Below are positions 26,656 through 39,300 of a stretch of 64,000 bases of DNA, piece after piece. Under the pieces are notes generated by a model that was not told the origin of the DNA, ran no database searches, and worked only from the letters and a program-made list of their open reading frames with translations. Origin of the DNA: Artemisia argyi (Eukaryota > Streptophyta > Magnoliopsida > Asterales > Asteraceae); assembly GCA_030686995.1 (NCBI GenBank), contig CM060708.1:259192544-259256543 (forward strand), given 5' to 3'. Within the stretch, counting starts at the first letter, position 1. Every line of letters begins with the position of its first letter. The translations under genes and the position numbers were made by a program.

Positions 26656-29600
26656 TCAAAACTGATCCCTGCGCTTCAATCGGTTCTCAATCCTTAAGAT
26701 GAATCTGCGAGCATCCCTAGCCTCATTGGTTTTCCACCTTTTAGATTTACCTAGAGCAATGTCATCCAATCTGCTTTTGATTCCATCTCTGACGAACTTC
26801 AAGGTTTCATCACAGCACTTATGTATTTCGTCGTAAGCCATGAAGCAGTTGCGACCGTTTATACTGCGGTAGGTGAACCCAAATGCTGGATGCCTGATCA
26901 AGGTGTATTGAGGTAGATGTTGAAGGTCGGGGATGTCGAACATGTTGGGTTTGGTGAGATTGAGCTTCTTCTGATAACTTTCCACTCCCAATTGAAGATC
27001 TTCTACTCTTTCTCTTATGACTATCTGCCTAATGAAGATTAGGAGAGCTTGGATAAAGGCAAGCTGCATCTCTTTAGGCAAGCTACAGAGCTTTCCTTGA
27101 ACCTTGAGCAGGTACATATCTTCGATGTCATTGAGAAGTAGTCGTGGAAAGTCTGACTCAAAAATATCGTACTCCTTTTCATCAAGTCTTTTCAGTGTGA
27201 TTTTGCTGAGAAAGGGGTACCCAAAGTGAGTGACAGTCGAAATGAACTGAATCGAGACTATCTTCAAATCACTTGTCACATCGCCCATTGTCTGATTAAG
27301 TCTGCTGCTTCGATAGTATTGTGCCCGGTTGTCTAGCCAATGATGTATACCGTAGAGTGCGTTCCGGTCATATTCAACAACTTTATCAATGAATAATGCT
27401 GAAGCTTCTTCTTCGATGGCATTGTTGAGATATCGAGCTGCAGAGAGAAAGGCGAGTGATGTAACGTACTTCTTCTCAATCTTGCTGCCAAGTTTCAGAA
27501 ATTCCAAGTCTGTGTTGAAGAAGAACTTGTACGGGATCTTCGGTTCCTTAGGCTTCCCAATCATCGGTAGTGGTTTGGACCAGTCAGTAATGTAAGGTGC
27601 GGTTTTCTTTGTGACCGGATCAACATAAGATTCAGGATTGATCCAGTCAATATTGCTTGACATAGCTCGAGCAATATTTTCCAGATGGTACTCAAGCTCG
27701 ATTGAGTTAGCAGACCGATCTTTCAGAAGATTGAACGCATCATTCTTGATTCTTCGCAGTTCTTTCTTATTCATCTTTTTCATCTTAAACTTTTGTTGAA
27801 TCAATTGAGCGTATTCCACCGTTCGACCATCTTGAGGTTCATGATTGTCTTCAAGTGGTGGTTGCGAATTGATCATCTTCTCAAACCAGGAGTATTCGGC
27901 ACTATCGTCTTGGTCTAGCCATTTGAGAACGGTTTTCGGTTTCTTTGGTTCTGTGCCTTTTGATGAGGTGTCCGGTTTGGGTTGATGATGCTTTCCTTTC
28001 CTTTCTTTCTTCTTCTTAGAGGATGGTTCTGGAACTTCATCGGGTTGAGGAATCTCGTCACCACCTGTGTATTCAAAGTGGTCGTGTGCCTTGGGAGCGG
28101 AACCAGATGCTTTAGGTTGTTGTGAGGACGTTGTAGTTGTTGGAGGGATGACCGGTGTTTTAGATTGAGATGAGGGTCCTTCGGCTTGTTTCTGTTTCTT
28201 TGCCTGAGAATTAGGATCCCTGTCTTCATCATCTCTTGGACGTTTCAGTTTGTCTGCCTCTGTGCTGCAAGTTTCTTTTGTCATTTTATCTTTCAATGCT
28301 TCCAGGACTTTAGCTTCTTCTGGCGATAATGAGAATTTGCTTGCCAGTTTGTCAAAGAGTTGGGCTTCTAATTCGTCCAAAGATAGTCCTGGTAGTGGAA
28401 CAGTTGACTTGTCGGCTCGAAGAGTAAACGTGGTAGATCGGATCAATTTCTTGACATCTTGCTCTGCTAACTTGGTGAGTTCATCTCTCATGGGTGCCAG
28501 TAGATCTTTCAACTCAGCAACTAAATGTTGTTCCATATACTGATGTGCTTGAGCTGCTAATGTGGCTTCCAAGTTCTCTTGTACGTCTTTAGCTAAGAAA
28601 GTATCAACTTTTTCTTGCAGCTCTTGGACGTTCAAATTCAGCTTCGTCAATTCAGCAACTTGGGTTACTAGTGTTGCAACCTGATCTTCCAGTCTGTTTT
28701 TCTTCTTTTCATGTACTCTTCTGAATGCTGACTTTAGCAACTTTGATGCAGCAGAGGCTTTGGTGCTTGGTTTCTTGATAGATTTGTCGTGGGTTGATTC
28801 GGATGCTGGAGGTGATGACTGTGAAGATTCAATGATGGTGGTAAGGTCTTTGTCATCTCCTCTTTGTGGTTCGGGTTGATCAACTTTCTTTGCTTTGGTT
28901 GCTTCCTTTTCCAACCTTTGTTCTTCAGCCAGTCTTTCAGCTTCGTCCTTAAGCCTTAATTCTTCAGCAAGCTTGGCTTCTTCTTCCCTTTTCAACTTTT
29001 CTTCTGCCAGCTTGGCTGCCTCTTCAGCCTTCCTGCTTTCCTCTATACGGATAGTTTCTTCCAGTTTGGCTTGTGCAAGCTCCTCAAGCCTAGCCTCTTC
29101 AGCTTCCTGTTTTCTCTTTAATTCCTCTTCCTGAGCCCTTTCTCTGAGCTCCATTTCTTCCATAGTCATCAACCGTGGAGCATCAGTATCCATGGGATCT
29201 TCCTCTTCCTCTTCTCCCGTTGCTGAAGCATTAGTCATTTCAATGTCTGTGGGAGATACTGAAGGATTGTCGTAGGCGACTAAGTCAGTGTGGATCCCTG
29301 TGGCAGAATCAGGGATGCTGCTTGATCCGCCAGCTTCGGTAGTTTGAGGGAACACTGGAGGTGGAGGTTGATCATCATAGAAAGCATCAATTTTGCTGTG
29401 GAGGAGACCCAGCTTGAGAGCTCTTTCATTTTCTTCTTCAACTGAAAGGCCTATGTTAGAATGATCAGACTCTTGTTCAGCTGTCATTGGTTCCTTCATC
29501 TTCTCTCTCCTAATCCTTTCTTCTTGCAAAATTGTCTGTGCTTCAGTGAACGGTCTTTGATTGAGATATGATGGGTATTCGGCATTATCAGCAAACTCAT

Positions 29601-30830
29601 CAATATTTTTCTCCCAATCTTCGAAAGTCAAGTCTTTATCATCAATGTCTTCAAGGTTGACATTCTCGGTGATATTGGCAAAGGCTTCCCTGTAGACTGG
29701 ACCTTCGTCGGACTCAGTTTCAGAGTTAGACGGTTTTGGAGAAGATTGTGGTGAGGGAAACCACCCAGGTTCAGGAATGGATGCAGGCTTCTTGACAGGA
29801 GTCCTTCTCTTGAGAGTACCCTTCTTCTTACGTTTAGACTGGGTAGAACTGCCGGAGCTCCCAGTCTTGGTACATGTCTTCCCCTTAAACGGTTGAACTT
29901 CATCCAAGAAACCAACCTTTTCTACTTCAAGAGCTTGAAGGTAGTACTTGAAATTCGGGCAAAGCTTCACTTTGTCATTCAAGAGACAGTCGGGAAATTT
30001 CTTTCCTTGCTTGCGTGTGCTGGTGTTGAGTCTCTTGATGATCTTGAGAGTATCTTCATTTCTGAAAGTATTCTTATCTTTGTCATCAAGTCTCTAAGGG
30101 ATATCGTCATACTCACGAAGGAAGCTTTCAATGAGTAGTTTTGTGAAACGGACAAATGGAATGTTGGTGGTCTTGTGTTGTATGTGCCACACAAGGTCTT
30201 CCCAAATGATGCTGGCATAATCAACTTTCTTGACGTTTTCCACGGCCCAGAAGAGTTTGAGGTGCTGGAGCTTGGGGTGTTCATGGCCAGTGTCTCTGCC
30301 AGATAAGGATTTGGCTATCAGAATATACAGGGTTCTCCATTGTTGTGGAAGAAATCTGATGTTGACCCTAGAATGTCGTGTCACAACCTCTTCTGACTCA
30401 TCATAACCAATATCCCGTAACCACTCTATCAGCTCTTCTTCGGTGGGTACTTGATCGTACTCTTCATCTGGACCGAGTTCGGGTAATCCAAGAACATTCC
30501 TTAGTGTGTCTATATCCACAGTAACCTGTCGGTCATGAAGCATGCAGGTGAAGGAAGCTTCCCCAAGGTCAAGCTGAAGTGTATGCCAAAACTGGTGTAT
30601 GTAGAAGCAGGAGACTGAAGCATAATCTTCGTGAATAACAGTATGTTGGGGTGATATAGGAGAGCATCCACTGCAACAATACATGAGGATTCGTTGCAAG
30701 TGATTTTGTTGAAGTTGATTCGTATGTTGTTCTTGCCAATCTTCCTGGTGTAATCAGCTGGAAAGGTCTCTTCCCATGAAAGTTTTGGTTCAGGTTCTGG
30801 TCCATATGGAACGTCATTGTGTTCTGCCAT
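26656..30830 (-). pseudogene. C2 extra downstream frame (over 1300 codons)
   Basis: Start ATG at 30830. The first ~44 codons are in one frame; a frameshift near 30700 moves to the frame that stays open to 26656 except for a TAG at 30096-30094. Domain order: an N-terminal globular domain with FYIHQFWHTLQL and RQVTVDIDTLRNVLGLPE (compare QFWASAA and the LQLDDENG region of the C1 frame), a basic Ser-rich linker, an acidic region, a very charged helix of E/K/R/A repeats (about 29180-28900) likely to be a single alpha-helix or coiled coil, a second helical block, a Lys/Pro/Ser-rich linker with nuclear-localisation-like runs, and a C-terminal domain with VESYQKKLNLTKP, EIHKCCDETL and a basic end. 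I know this C-terminal domain from other composite-family copia elements. Its biochemical role is unknown. No membrane segment is evident. Confidence 0.82.
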
Positions 30831-32795
30831 CTGAATTGATCATAAACAAATACAAACATGGCAATGGTTTACTGTGTTAGCTCAGATATAAGATTACATG
30901 ATTGTGCATATTATTGATTGATCAGTGGGTGTTTGTGTGTGTGAAAACTTTTGATATATGACAAACTTGTGTTTTATCACATGGTAGAAACTTATAACAA
31001 TTAAGTTACAACATGAGTTTATCATTACAAGAGACTACACTTTGGAAATTTTACAACACTTAGAAAAAAATTTCATGAATTAGACAAGTTTACGCGTAAC
31101 TTAAGAAATCTACGCATAACATGACTTAAGCGTAAGAAGTGAAATTAGGCGTAAGAGCAAAAGCTACGCGTAAACTTATATGTTGCGCGTAAGGTAAATC
31201 TTATGCGTAGGATCAATCTGACGCGTAGGATAAAATCTTAGGTGTAGGAATTGAGCTTATGCAAAGGATTACCCTTAAGCGTAAGATATAACTTATGCAT
31301 AGGTTTTGACTTATGCGTAAGTTCAAGACTTGTGCGTAAGGTCAAAACTTATGCGTAAGAATTATCATTTAAGCGTAAACATTGTCTTATCCAAGACAAA
31401 GTTTGTCCACGTGTCGAATCTTACGCGTAAGATTCAATCATACGCGTAGGATGAACTTCTTATGCGTAAAACGTCTTTTTTAGAAAAATTCACCTTTGAA
31501 GATTGAGTTGTATGATTCCTGAAAGTGTAAAACACACAACCACTGATCAATATTCATTTTAACATACTTAATACCCATTTTTATGCGTAAACATGCCTAA
31601 GTATGAGTTATGCGTAGAAACGCATGAACACACAATCATAAACACAATCAAACATGATTCTGGGTTGAAATAAGTTTAGGGCAAGTGATTATAACATCCT
31701 AAGGATCATATGGTCCAAATTATAACATTAATTGACCACAAAATCACAAGATCAAAACTGCTTGTGTTCGAACCCTCAAATCTATGAATCATGAACAATA
31801 CACATTTCTGAAACAATTAAACCATAGTAGCATGATCCTAGGCATACAAGAACACAATCCCCATCATCAATTAACACAATAACATTCAGAATCAAAAACC
31901 CCTAAAGAACTCGTATGAACCCTAAGATCAATTTAGTCGATTTAGTGTTTCTGGGTACAATTGGAGTTAGGAATCATGTTTATTATCAACTAAGGATCAT
32001 TTCCCATCAATCAATTTAACCATAACATCTCAAATTTCTGGGTTCTAGATTTACGCACAACCCTAAGAACAATTTAAAAGATTATGACAAAACTAGCCGT
32101 TGGATTATGATAAAATTAAAAACCCTTGCTTGAAATCATGATCAAAACATGTTTACACTTACATATTTGAAGATTGATGATCAGATTATTCAAATGATTG
32201 TGGATCGTTGATAATGGTGGTTGAGAGTAGTAAATGTTTTTGCAGTGGTAGTAAATGACCGGTCAAAGTAGTTTTGACCAAGGGTAAAACTAGTTTGGTA
32301 TTTGACACAAATGGCCCCTTAACCTTAACTTACATTCACACCTAATGCCTAAACACATTATCTCATATAACTTTCGTTAATAACACCAAGTTATGACGAG
32401 AACAACTTATGGAATTTTTACTCCCCCTCGACTTTAGACCGTAGTCTTTAAAAAATCATATAAAAAAAACTTTATTCTTTTGGTCAAGGTGAGTAACCAG
32501 AAACACTTTTGATACATCCTTTTAAGAAAAAATGTGATATTTTTGGTAAAATGCAAGTATAAAAGTAAATATTTTTGTGAAAATTTTAAAATGCTTTTCC
32601 TCCCCCTCAACACTTGTTTTGAATAATTAAAGACGTTTTAAAACATTAGTGTTGAAAAGAAAGGTATATACTTGCATTTTTTTTTTTTTTTTTTTTGGAA
32701 AAGAACCAAAATCTTTTTGTGTTTTTGATTGGTTTTATAGTTTTGTATTTTGTTTTTGAAAAGATATATACAAAGATAGTTTTGATGTTTGACAA
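30831..32795 (-). other. C2 spacer between pol and the extra frame
   Basis: A 2-kb non-coding stretch. It holds two PPT-like motifs near pol (GAGGGGGAG on the minus strand at 32416-32434 and 32597-32615) and the TACGCGTA array at 31085-31620. A pyrimidine-rich run of about 22 T is at 32675-32696. Confidence 0.7.
31085..31620. repeat. TTACGCGTAA palindrome array in the C2 spacer
   Basis: More than 20 copies and variants of TTACGCGTAAG (TTATGCGTAAG, TTAGGCGTAAG, TTAAGCGTAAG, CTACGCGTAAA, TACGCGTAGG) occur every 15-30 bases. The centre at 31416-31435 is a perfect 20-bp palindrome. Many variants differ by a CG-to-TG or CG-to-CA change. Confidence 0.88.
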
Positions 32796-34736
32796 TCAGT
32801 TGTGTTTTAAAAACTTTTCCAGATCTTCTGGAGTCAAACATCGCATACCAATTTGGTGAACTAGACTAGCAAACCTTGATGGTTCTAAGGATTTGGTAAG
32901 TAAGTCCGCCAATTGGTACTCAGTCCCAACAAAATAAAGTTCAACGGTACCCTTTTCCACATGCTCTTTGATGAAGTGATATCGGAGATCGATGTGTTTG
33001 GATTTGCAATGATGTATTGTGTTGCAGGAGATAGCAATTGCACTTTTGGAATCACAGTAGATAGGAATCTTGTTGAATAGGTAGCCATAATCCTTAAGTT
33101 GTGATCTCATCCAAATGACTTGAGCACAACAAGCAGACATGGCTACATATTCAGATTCTGTAGACGACAGTGATGTGCAGTCCTGCTTCTTTGATTGCCA
33201 TGACACAAGTTTGTCTCCGAGAAATTGTAATCCACCAGATGTACTTTTGCGTGTGTCTAAACATCCTACATGGTCAGCATCTGAAAAAGCAATTAGTTCA
33301 AAGCCAGAATCCTTCGGATACCAGATTCCCAAGTTAATGGTTCCCTTTATGTATCGAAGGATTCTTTTGACCTCACTGAGGTGTTTTTCAGTTGGTTTGG
33401 ACTGATAGCGAGAGCACATGTAGACAGCAAATACTATATCAGGTCTACTAGCTGTGAGATACATGAGGGACCCAATCATACTTCGGTATTTGGTAGGGTC
33501 AACTGGAGTCCCATGTAAATCAGCATCTAGTTTTGTGGTATAGCCCATTGGTGTATTATATGTATCACAACTCATCATTCCATGTTTCTTTAATATTTCA
33601 AGAGCATATTTGGACTGATTTATAAAAATTCCACGGGGTGATTGATGAACTTGTAGTCCTAGAAAGAACGAAAGTTCACCCATCATGGACATTTCAAAAT
33701 TATCTTTCATTAATTTTGCAAAATCATTAGAGTAACTTCTTTTTGTTGAGGCAAAAATAATGTCATCGACTTCTTCACGGAGTTCTCCGTTAAGAAATGC
33801 AGTTTTCACATCCATTTGGTAAACAACCATGTTCCTGTGTGCAGCATAGGCCAAAAAGATCCGAACAGCTTCATGTCTTGCCACTGGAGCAAAGGATTCA
33901 GCAAAATCAAGTCCTTCTAGTTGGGAGTATCCTTTTGCTACCAGACGTGATTTGTTACGTATGACAGTTCCTTCAACATCAAGCTTATTCTTCCAGATCC
34001 ATTTTAACCCGATGACAAAGACTCCGTCAGGTCTTTCAACTAATTCCCAGACTTCTAATCTTATGAATTGCTGAAATTCCTCTTGCATAGATTCAATCCA
34101 GTTGTCATAAGTCATTGCTTCTTTGATGTTCTTAGGTTCTTCGTGACAAACTGTGAGTGCATAGATACAAGTTTCTCCATCAGTGTGAAGTCGTTGTCTT
34201 GTCATTACAGGTGCATCTGGATGGCCAATAATATGAACTAGTGGATGGTCTCGAGTCCATTTGTGTATTGAAGGGTGTAGTTGATAAGTATCTCGCATGT
34301 TAGCAAGATCCAAATTGCGTGTTGACGACTTAGCTATATCAGGAACTGTAGGAGCCGGTGCAAACGGATTAAAGAACGCATCAGGATCATGCTCTGCGGG
34401 TTGTGGAACTGATTGTGGTGTGGGATCTTCAGCTGAATGGCGGGAGTTAGAAACAGTTTGTTCTGCTGTAGATGGTGATACAATTGGAGGACCGTCTCTC
34501 TCAACACTTGTAGTTGTTTGTTGAGGTGAGTCTGGTACTGGAATGTTTTCAGGTTGAGCAGCGGAATTAGGTGAGACCTCAGTAGGACGGTATTCAATTG
34601 TGTCATCAAATAGTGGAGCAAACAAGGTTTCTAATTCTTTGCGGTTAAGTGGCAATGGTTCAGCCGAAGATTCCGGAGAGTTAAGACGGTTGAATTCGGG
34701 TCCTAAGCTGTGTTGCTCAGAAGCCATTTGTGTGAG
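32796..34736 (-). pseudogene. pol: C2 pol: reverse transcriptase (internally deleted) and RNase H
   Basis: After an in-frame TAA that separates it from integrase (34737-34739), the frame runs open to 32796. A linker rich in Ser/Pro is followed by RT with [22 protein letters not shown] and [16 protein letters not shown]. That segment then joins directly to [14 protein letters not shown] (about 33760-33790). The 70-80 residues that normally lie between, with the LYGLKQAPRAWY block and the two bases of the YVDD context, are missing, yet the frame is kept. [19 protein letters not shown] and RNase H with [32 protein letters not shown] and [13 protein letters not shown] are intact. An RT without part of the fingers and palm cannot be active. 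Confidence 0.93.
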
Positions 34737-36352
34737 TTAATCAAAATTAGCGTGAATGGTTTCTTGAATTTCTCTTGTTCGACGATTCCATATCCGAAAA
34801 CCTTTAGAATTTTCACAGTATCCAACGAACACTCCGATGTCAGCCTTTGCTTTAAGTTTACCTAAATCATCACGATCATTTTTCGGATAACAAAGTGCTC
34901 CAAACACATGAAAGTAATCGATGTTCGGTTTTCTCTTGTGAACAATTTGATAAGGTGTTTTGCGATGACGTTTAGTGATCATGCAACGGTTTTGTGTATA
35001 ACATGCGGTTGAAACAGCTTCCGCCCATAAGTAATCCGGTAATTGAGCATTAATCAACATAGTTCTAGTAGCTTCCACTAACGTCCTGTTGCGTCTTTCA
35101 ACAACTCCATTCTGTTCTGGGCTTCTAGGAATAGATGTTTGATGTTCAATTCCCACTTTCTCGAAGTATGACCGAAGTGTCTGATTCTTAAATTCAGTTC
35201 CATTGTCAGTTCTGACTATTCGTACCGTATTGCGTAGCTGAACTTGAATTTTAGTGAGAAAGGTGATGATCATTGAAGGAGCCTGATCTTTACTTCGTAA
35301 GAAATAAACCCAAGTCCATCTGGAGTAATCATCCACAATTACAAGAACATAGCGTTTACCGTTGATACTTTGAACACGCATCGGTCCACACAAATCCATA
35401 TGAAGCAATTGTAACACATGATTCGTACTATGCTCAGGTTTATTAGGAAACTGAGCACGAGTACTTTTTCCTTGTTCACAGGCTGGACATAAGTGATCTT
35501 TGGTAAAACGGAATCTTGGAAATCCATCAACAAGTTTATAACGAGCAAGGTCAGTCATAGTTTTGAAATTCAAGTGCGAAAGACGTTTGTGCCATAACCA
35601 AGATTTAGTCGATTCCGCTTTGGAGAGAAGACATATCGGAGATGTAGCAATCATATCTGACATTGATATTGTATAAAGGTTAGAACCACGTGAGCCAGAC
35701 ATTAGATCGTTTCCTTGTAAGTCACGAACGAAACAAGTTTTCTCACGAAATGCAACTTCTAGATCCCCATCACAAAATTGACCAACGGAGAAAAGGTTGT
35801 GTCCAAGGCCTTCCACATAATAAACACGACTGATTTCAATGGTCCCACTGATATAGTCACCATATCCCATGATTAGAGCGTAATGATCATTCCCGAATCT
35901 GACAGTACCAATGAACTTTGAGAAAAGTTGTGCAACAGTTTGAGATTGCCTGTCATATGTCGGGTGCATCCGCTATCAATAATCCAGAGAACAATTTGTA
36001 CCACCTGCATCACAAGAAGACGACACGGATGGAACAGAAGTAAGGGTGGAACCCAAAGAAACTGTGGGTTCCAGTTGGTTAGAAGCACGTGTATTCAACA
36101 ATTTAGGAATCCATTTAAAGTCTGGTTTGTGTTGTAACCAACGTTGCCAATTCCAACTAGTTCGAGCTTTCTTAATGGTGAATTCACTAGTGGTTGGCTG
36201 ATTCCTAGATTTGTTCTCTGCACTTATGGGGGTAACTTCAACTTCATTAGAAACCGTAGAAGGCGGCATTCCTAAGATAGACTTAGAATCAGTAATGGTC
36301 CTAAAAGGAATGCGTGTCCTACGTTTCTTATGACGATTAAGTAGAGAATTAG
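34737..36352 (-). pseudogene. pol: C2 protease and integrase
   Basis: Next to the solo LTR (36352) the frame continues gag. The protease segment with IDSGCTRHMTG is read only in a second frame (36088-35873), so frameshifts flank it near 36000 and 35930. The integrase frame (35969-34737) has the zinc-binding H-H-C-C set (WHKRLSHLNF ... CPACEQGK), the catalytic core with DLCGPM, VDDYSRWTWVYFL, RTDNGTEF and the PEQNGVVERRNRTLVEA block containing the last catalytic Glu, and the C-terminal GVFVGYCENSKGFRIWN. It ends at a TAA where relatives have Glu (GAA), so a G-to-T change is likely. Confidence 0.9.
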
Positions 36353-39300
36353 TGATGAGTGCTCAAACACTCATCATTTTTATCGTATCTGGCCTGCCAA
36401 AACATCCAAAAACACCCAAAAACGCATCAAAATACACAATTTATCCCAAAAGTGTGTTTTATATGTTTTAAATGCAAAATGTTTAAAAACAAATGAAAAA
36501 CAAAAAAAGTTTGCACAATTGGCAGTTTCAGTCCCCCAAGTTTCAAAATTTGGCAAAACTAGTCCCTGAAAGTTTAAAATGAAAGAAAAGTCAACCCAAG
36601 GCAAAGAAAAGTAAAAAATTATCAAAATAAGTCCTTGGGTGAAAAAGTTTGAGAAAATTACACTTTTACCCCTCAAAATCCAAAATTGGCATAAATGGTC
36701 CCTGGAATTTCAGATTTTGGCAGAATTGATCCCTGGTGGAATATTTTTGGATGGAAAATCATTTTTTATCCTTGGGAAAGTCACAAAAGCCATTTATAGT
36801 CCTTGGGTGAAATTTTGAAAAGTTTACATGTTTGGTCCTTGTGGTTTGGAAATTTACAAAAATGGTCCCTGGGTATTTATATACGAGAAATTAAAATTCA
36901 AACCCTTGGGAAAGTATAAGTTGGCAAATTAGGTCCTTATGGTTACTTTGGTAAAATTACAGAACAAGCCCCTATATTTTACCAATTTACAAAATTGGTC
37001 CTTGTGATTTATTTCTTAAATAAACCAACCGGACCTTTAATTTTGTTAACCCCAAAACCATAATACAAAACCAAGCCCACCTTATAACTCCCCCACCCTT
37101 GGCCCAACACCAACTCAGCCCACTCTACAAAAATTAACACACCCCGCCCTTTGACCCGGTCAAACCCAGCTCCACATCACCCCCTACCTCCCTACACCCT
37201 GCAACACACAGCAAACACAATCGTCACACCCCACTCTCACCCTCTGCAACACTCTTCCCTTCCCCTTGCCTAATCAAACAACCAAGTCCCTCTAAAACTT
37301 CACCCACTGGCATCAATTATCAATAGAAAACGCCAAAGCCATTTGGGCGCGAAAATGAACAAGCGGCCAAGATTAAAATCTGCACATCCAAGGGTCAATA
37401 TCATTGGTGGGAAAGGACAAGAAGGTGCCCAGAAACCCTAATTGGAGCTATATAATGAAGCTGAGAAGCAGTGAAGAAGTAGTTAGAATTTTTAGTATTA
37501 ATTTACCTTTTCAAGCATTGTAATTTTAATTTAAATCAAGTCTCAGTTGTAATGTTACCTTTCTATTATTAATATAAGTCTTGTTTCTTAAATTAAGCTT
37601 TTGTTAGTTTAAGTTCTGTTTACTAAGAAAATAAAAAAAAATAACATAAAAATAAAAATAAAAATAAAAAAATCAATGTAACAGAAGAAGGAAGCAAGAG
37701 CAAGGCTGAAATTGGAGTTTCTATTGGTTTAGAACCTCTGGGAGGTGTTAGGTTGATCATTGGTTCACTGATTTGTGCATTGGAATCCTTTTGTAAGCCA
37801 TTTCTCACATTTTTGTATTTTACTGTGCCATTGCTTGTTGTGTGCTTATCTTTGATGTTTTATGCTTGTTTAGTATATTTAGGTTAAATTGTTGCTTGAT
37901 ATCACTCATTGGTTCACTGGTCACCTTTGATCTTACATTCCATGTTTAAACTGCCATTTGAGCATAAAATAGATTAATGGTGTCTTGTTGTTATTGTTAG
38001 TATTTGTGTGTTCATTTTCAGCTTAGTGTATCAAGTTAGAGCCTTAGGAATCAAGTTCTTGGCTTAAAACACTTGAATGCTATGAAAATCTCATTTTCAT
38101 CATGTTAAAGGGGTGTTTGGATCAGTGGATTTAACCACTGAGTCCTGAGTTTTGGTTGTTGTTTGTGGTTTAGGCACACTACTTAGGTCCATTTAAGCTT
38201 GGTTCAACCATTAATTTGGTCATTTGTCAACTAAAAGTCAGAATCACCCAAATCCTACACCAACAGTTCACTGTTGGAGTTTTTGGATTTCAAAATTCCC
38301 CATTTTGATTAAAAGTTGCATTTCTAGCCTAGTGTAGTTTTAGTATAACTTAAAACATCCATTTTAGTCAATAAATCAAAGATCAAAAGTCAAGAAAGTC
38401 AAATAGTTAAGTTTTCTACAAAAGTCAAATTGCATTCATCAGTTTTTCTCAAAAGTTACAAGAATTTTAGGGATTTGTGTATTGGGATTTAGAACTTAAG
38501 CTCTTGAGGTTTTGTAGTCTACAAGCTCATCTCTTAAGTCCCAGCTTCAGTTGATTTTTGTGATTTTATTTGAGGGCCCCACAGCCCCTTGAAGTAGGCT
38601 GCAAGGCAGCACCTCTGTTCTGTCTCAGCAGACACACCACCACCACCACCACTTGGTGGTGGTTTTATGACCACCTTAGTGACCCTCAGCCCATACACCT
38701 TGCACCCCTCAACCCTCCTCCTACCAGGGAGTAACCTTGGACTCTTTGTTTGACCCCTAAGCTAGTGGACCCCACCTAATTTGGCCCCTAAACCTTGTCC
38801 CATAACTGCCTCAGAAAACCAATAAGCAAGTGCTTATTTTTGAGTTTGTGGCTTATTCAGGCCACATTGTTGTTTGATATCTGCTTATTCTTGTTCATTG
38901 GACTCAGAGAAACCAAAATCAATCATTGTGGACCCCACACTTTCACATTTGAGCTAAAAAGCCTCCACAGTCAACAAAAGTCAACTGTGGGAGTAATAAG
39001 CACTCCAAGTGCTTATTTAATGGGTTAAAATAAAAGTGTTTTCATTAAAAGCAGTTGTTTTTAGTTTATAATTAGTTTAGAAAAAGAAAAAAATCCAAAA
39101 AACCAACTTTAAAATTAGTGATAGCTTCTATTTAATAGGATTTATCAATTTATTTTTCTTTTTAATTTATTTCTAAGTAATATATCACTTTTATATTTTT
39201 ATAAATTCTATTTTAGGTTAAGATAATTTTATAAATTTTTCTAGATTTTTATTTTGTCTTTTAGTGGTTTTTCTAATTAATTTTAGTTTAATTTAGTTTT

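Noticed and set aside
26656..29982. Host gene for a large charged protein
   Set aside because: It lies between the pol and LTR of C2, in the same direction, inside the TSDs, and matches the layout of the C1 extra frame.
31085..31620. CRISPR-like array
   Set aside because: The repeat is only about 10 bp, degenerate, with irregular spacers, and the genome is eukaryotic.
36353..36376. Hammerhead ribozyme, because LTR starts contain TGATGAG
   Set aside because: The core needs CTGATGA, a stem, GAAA and a third stem with the cleavage site. Here the stem is followed by CATCATTT and no GAAA core or closing helix fits. At 49174 TGATGAGGCGAAAAA lacks stem II.
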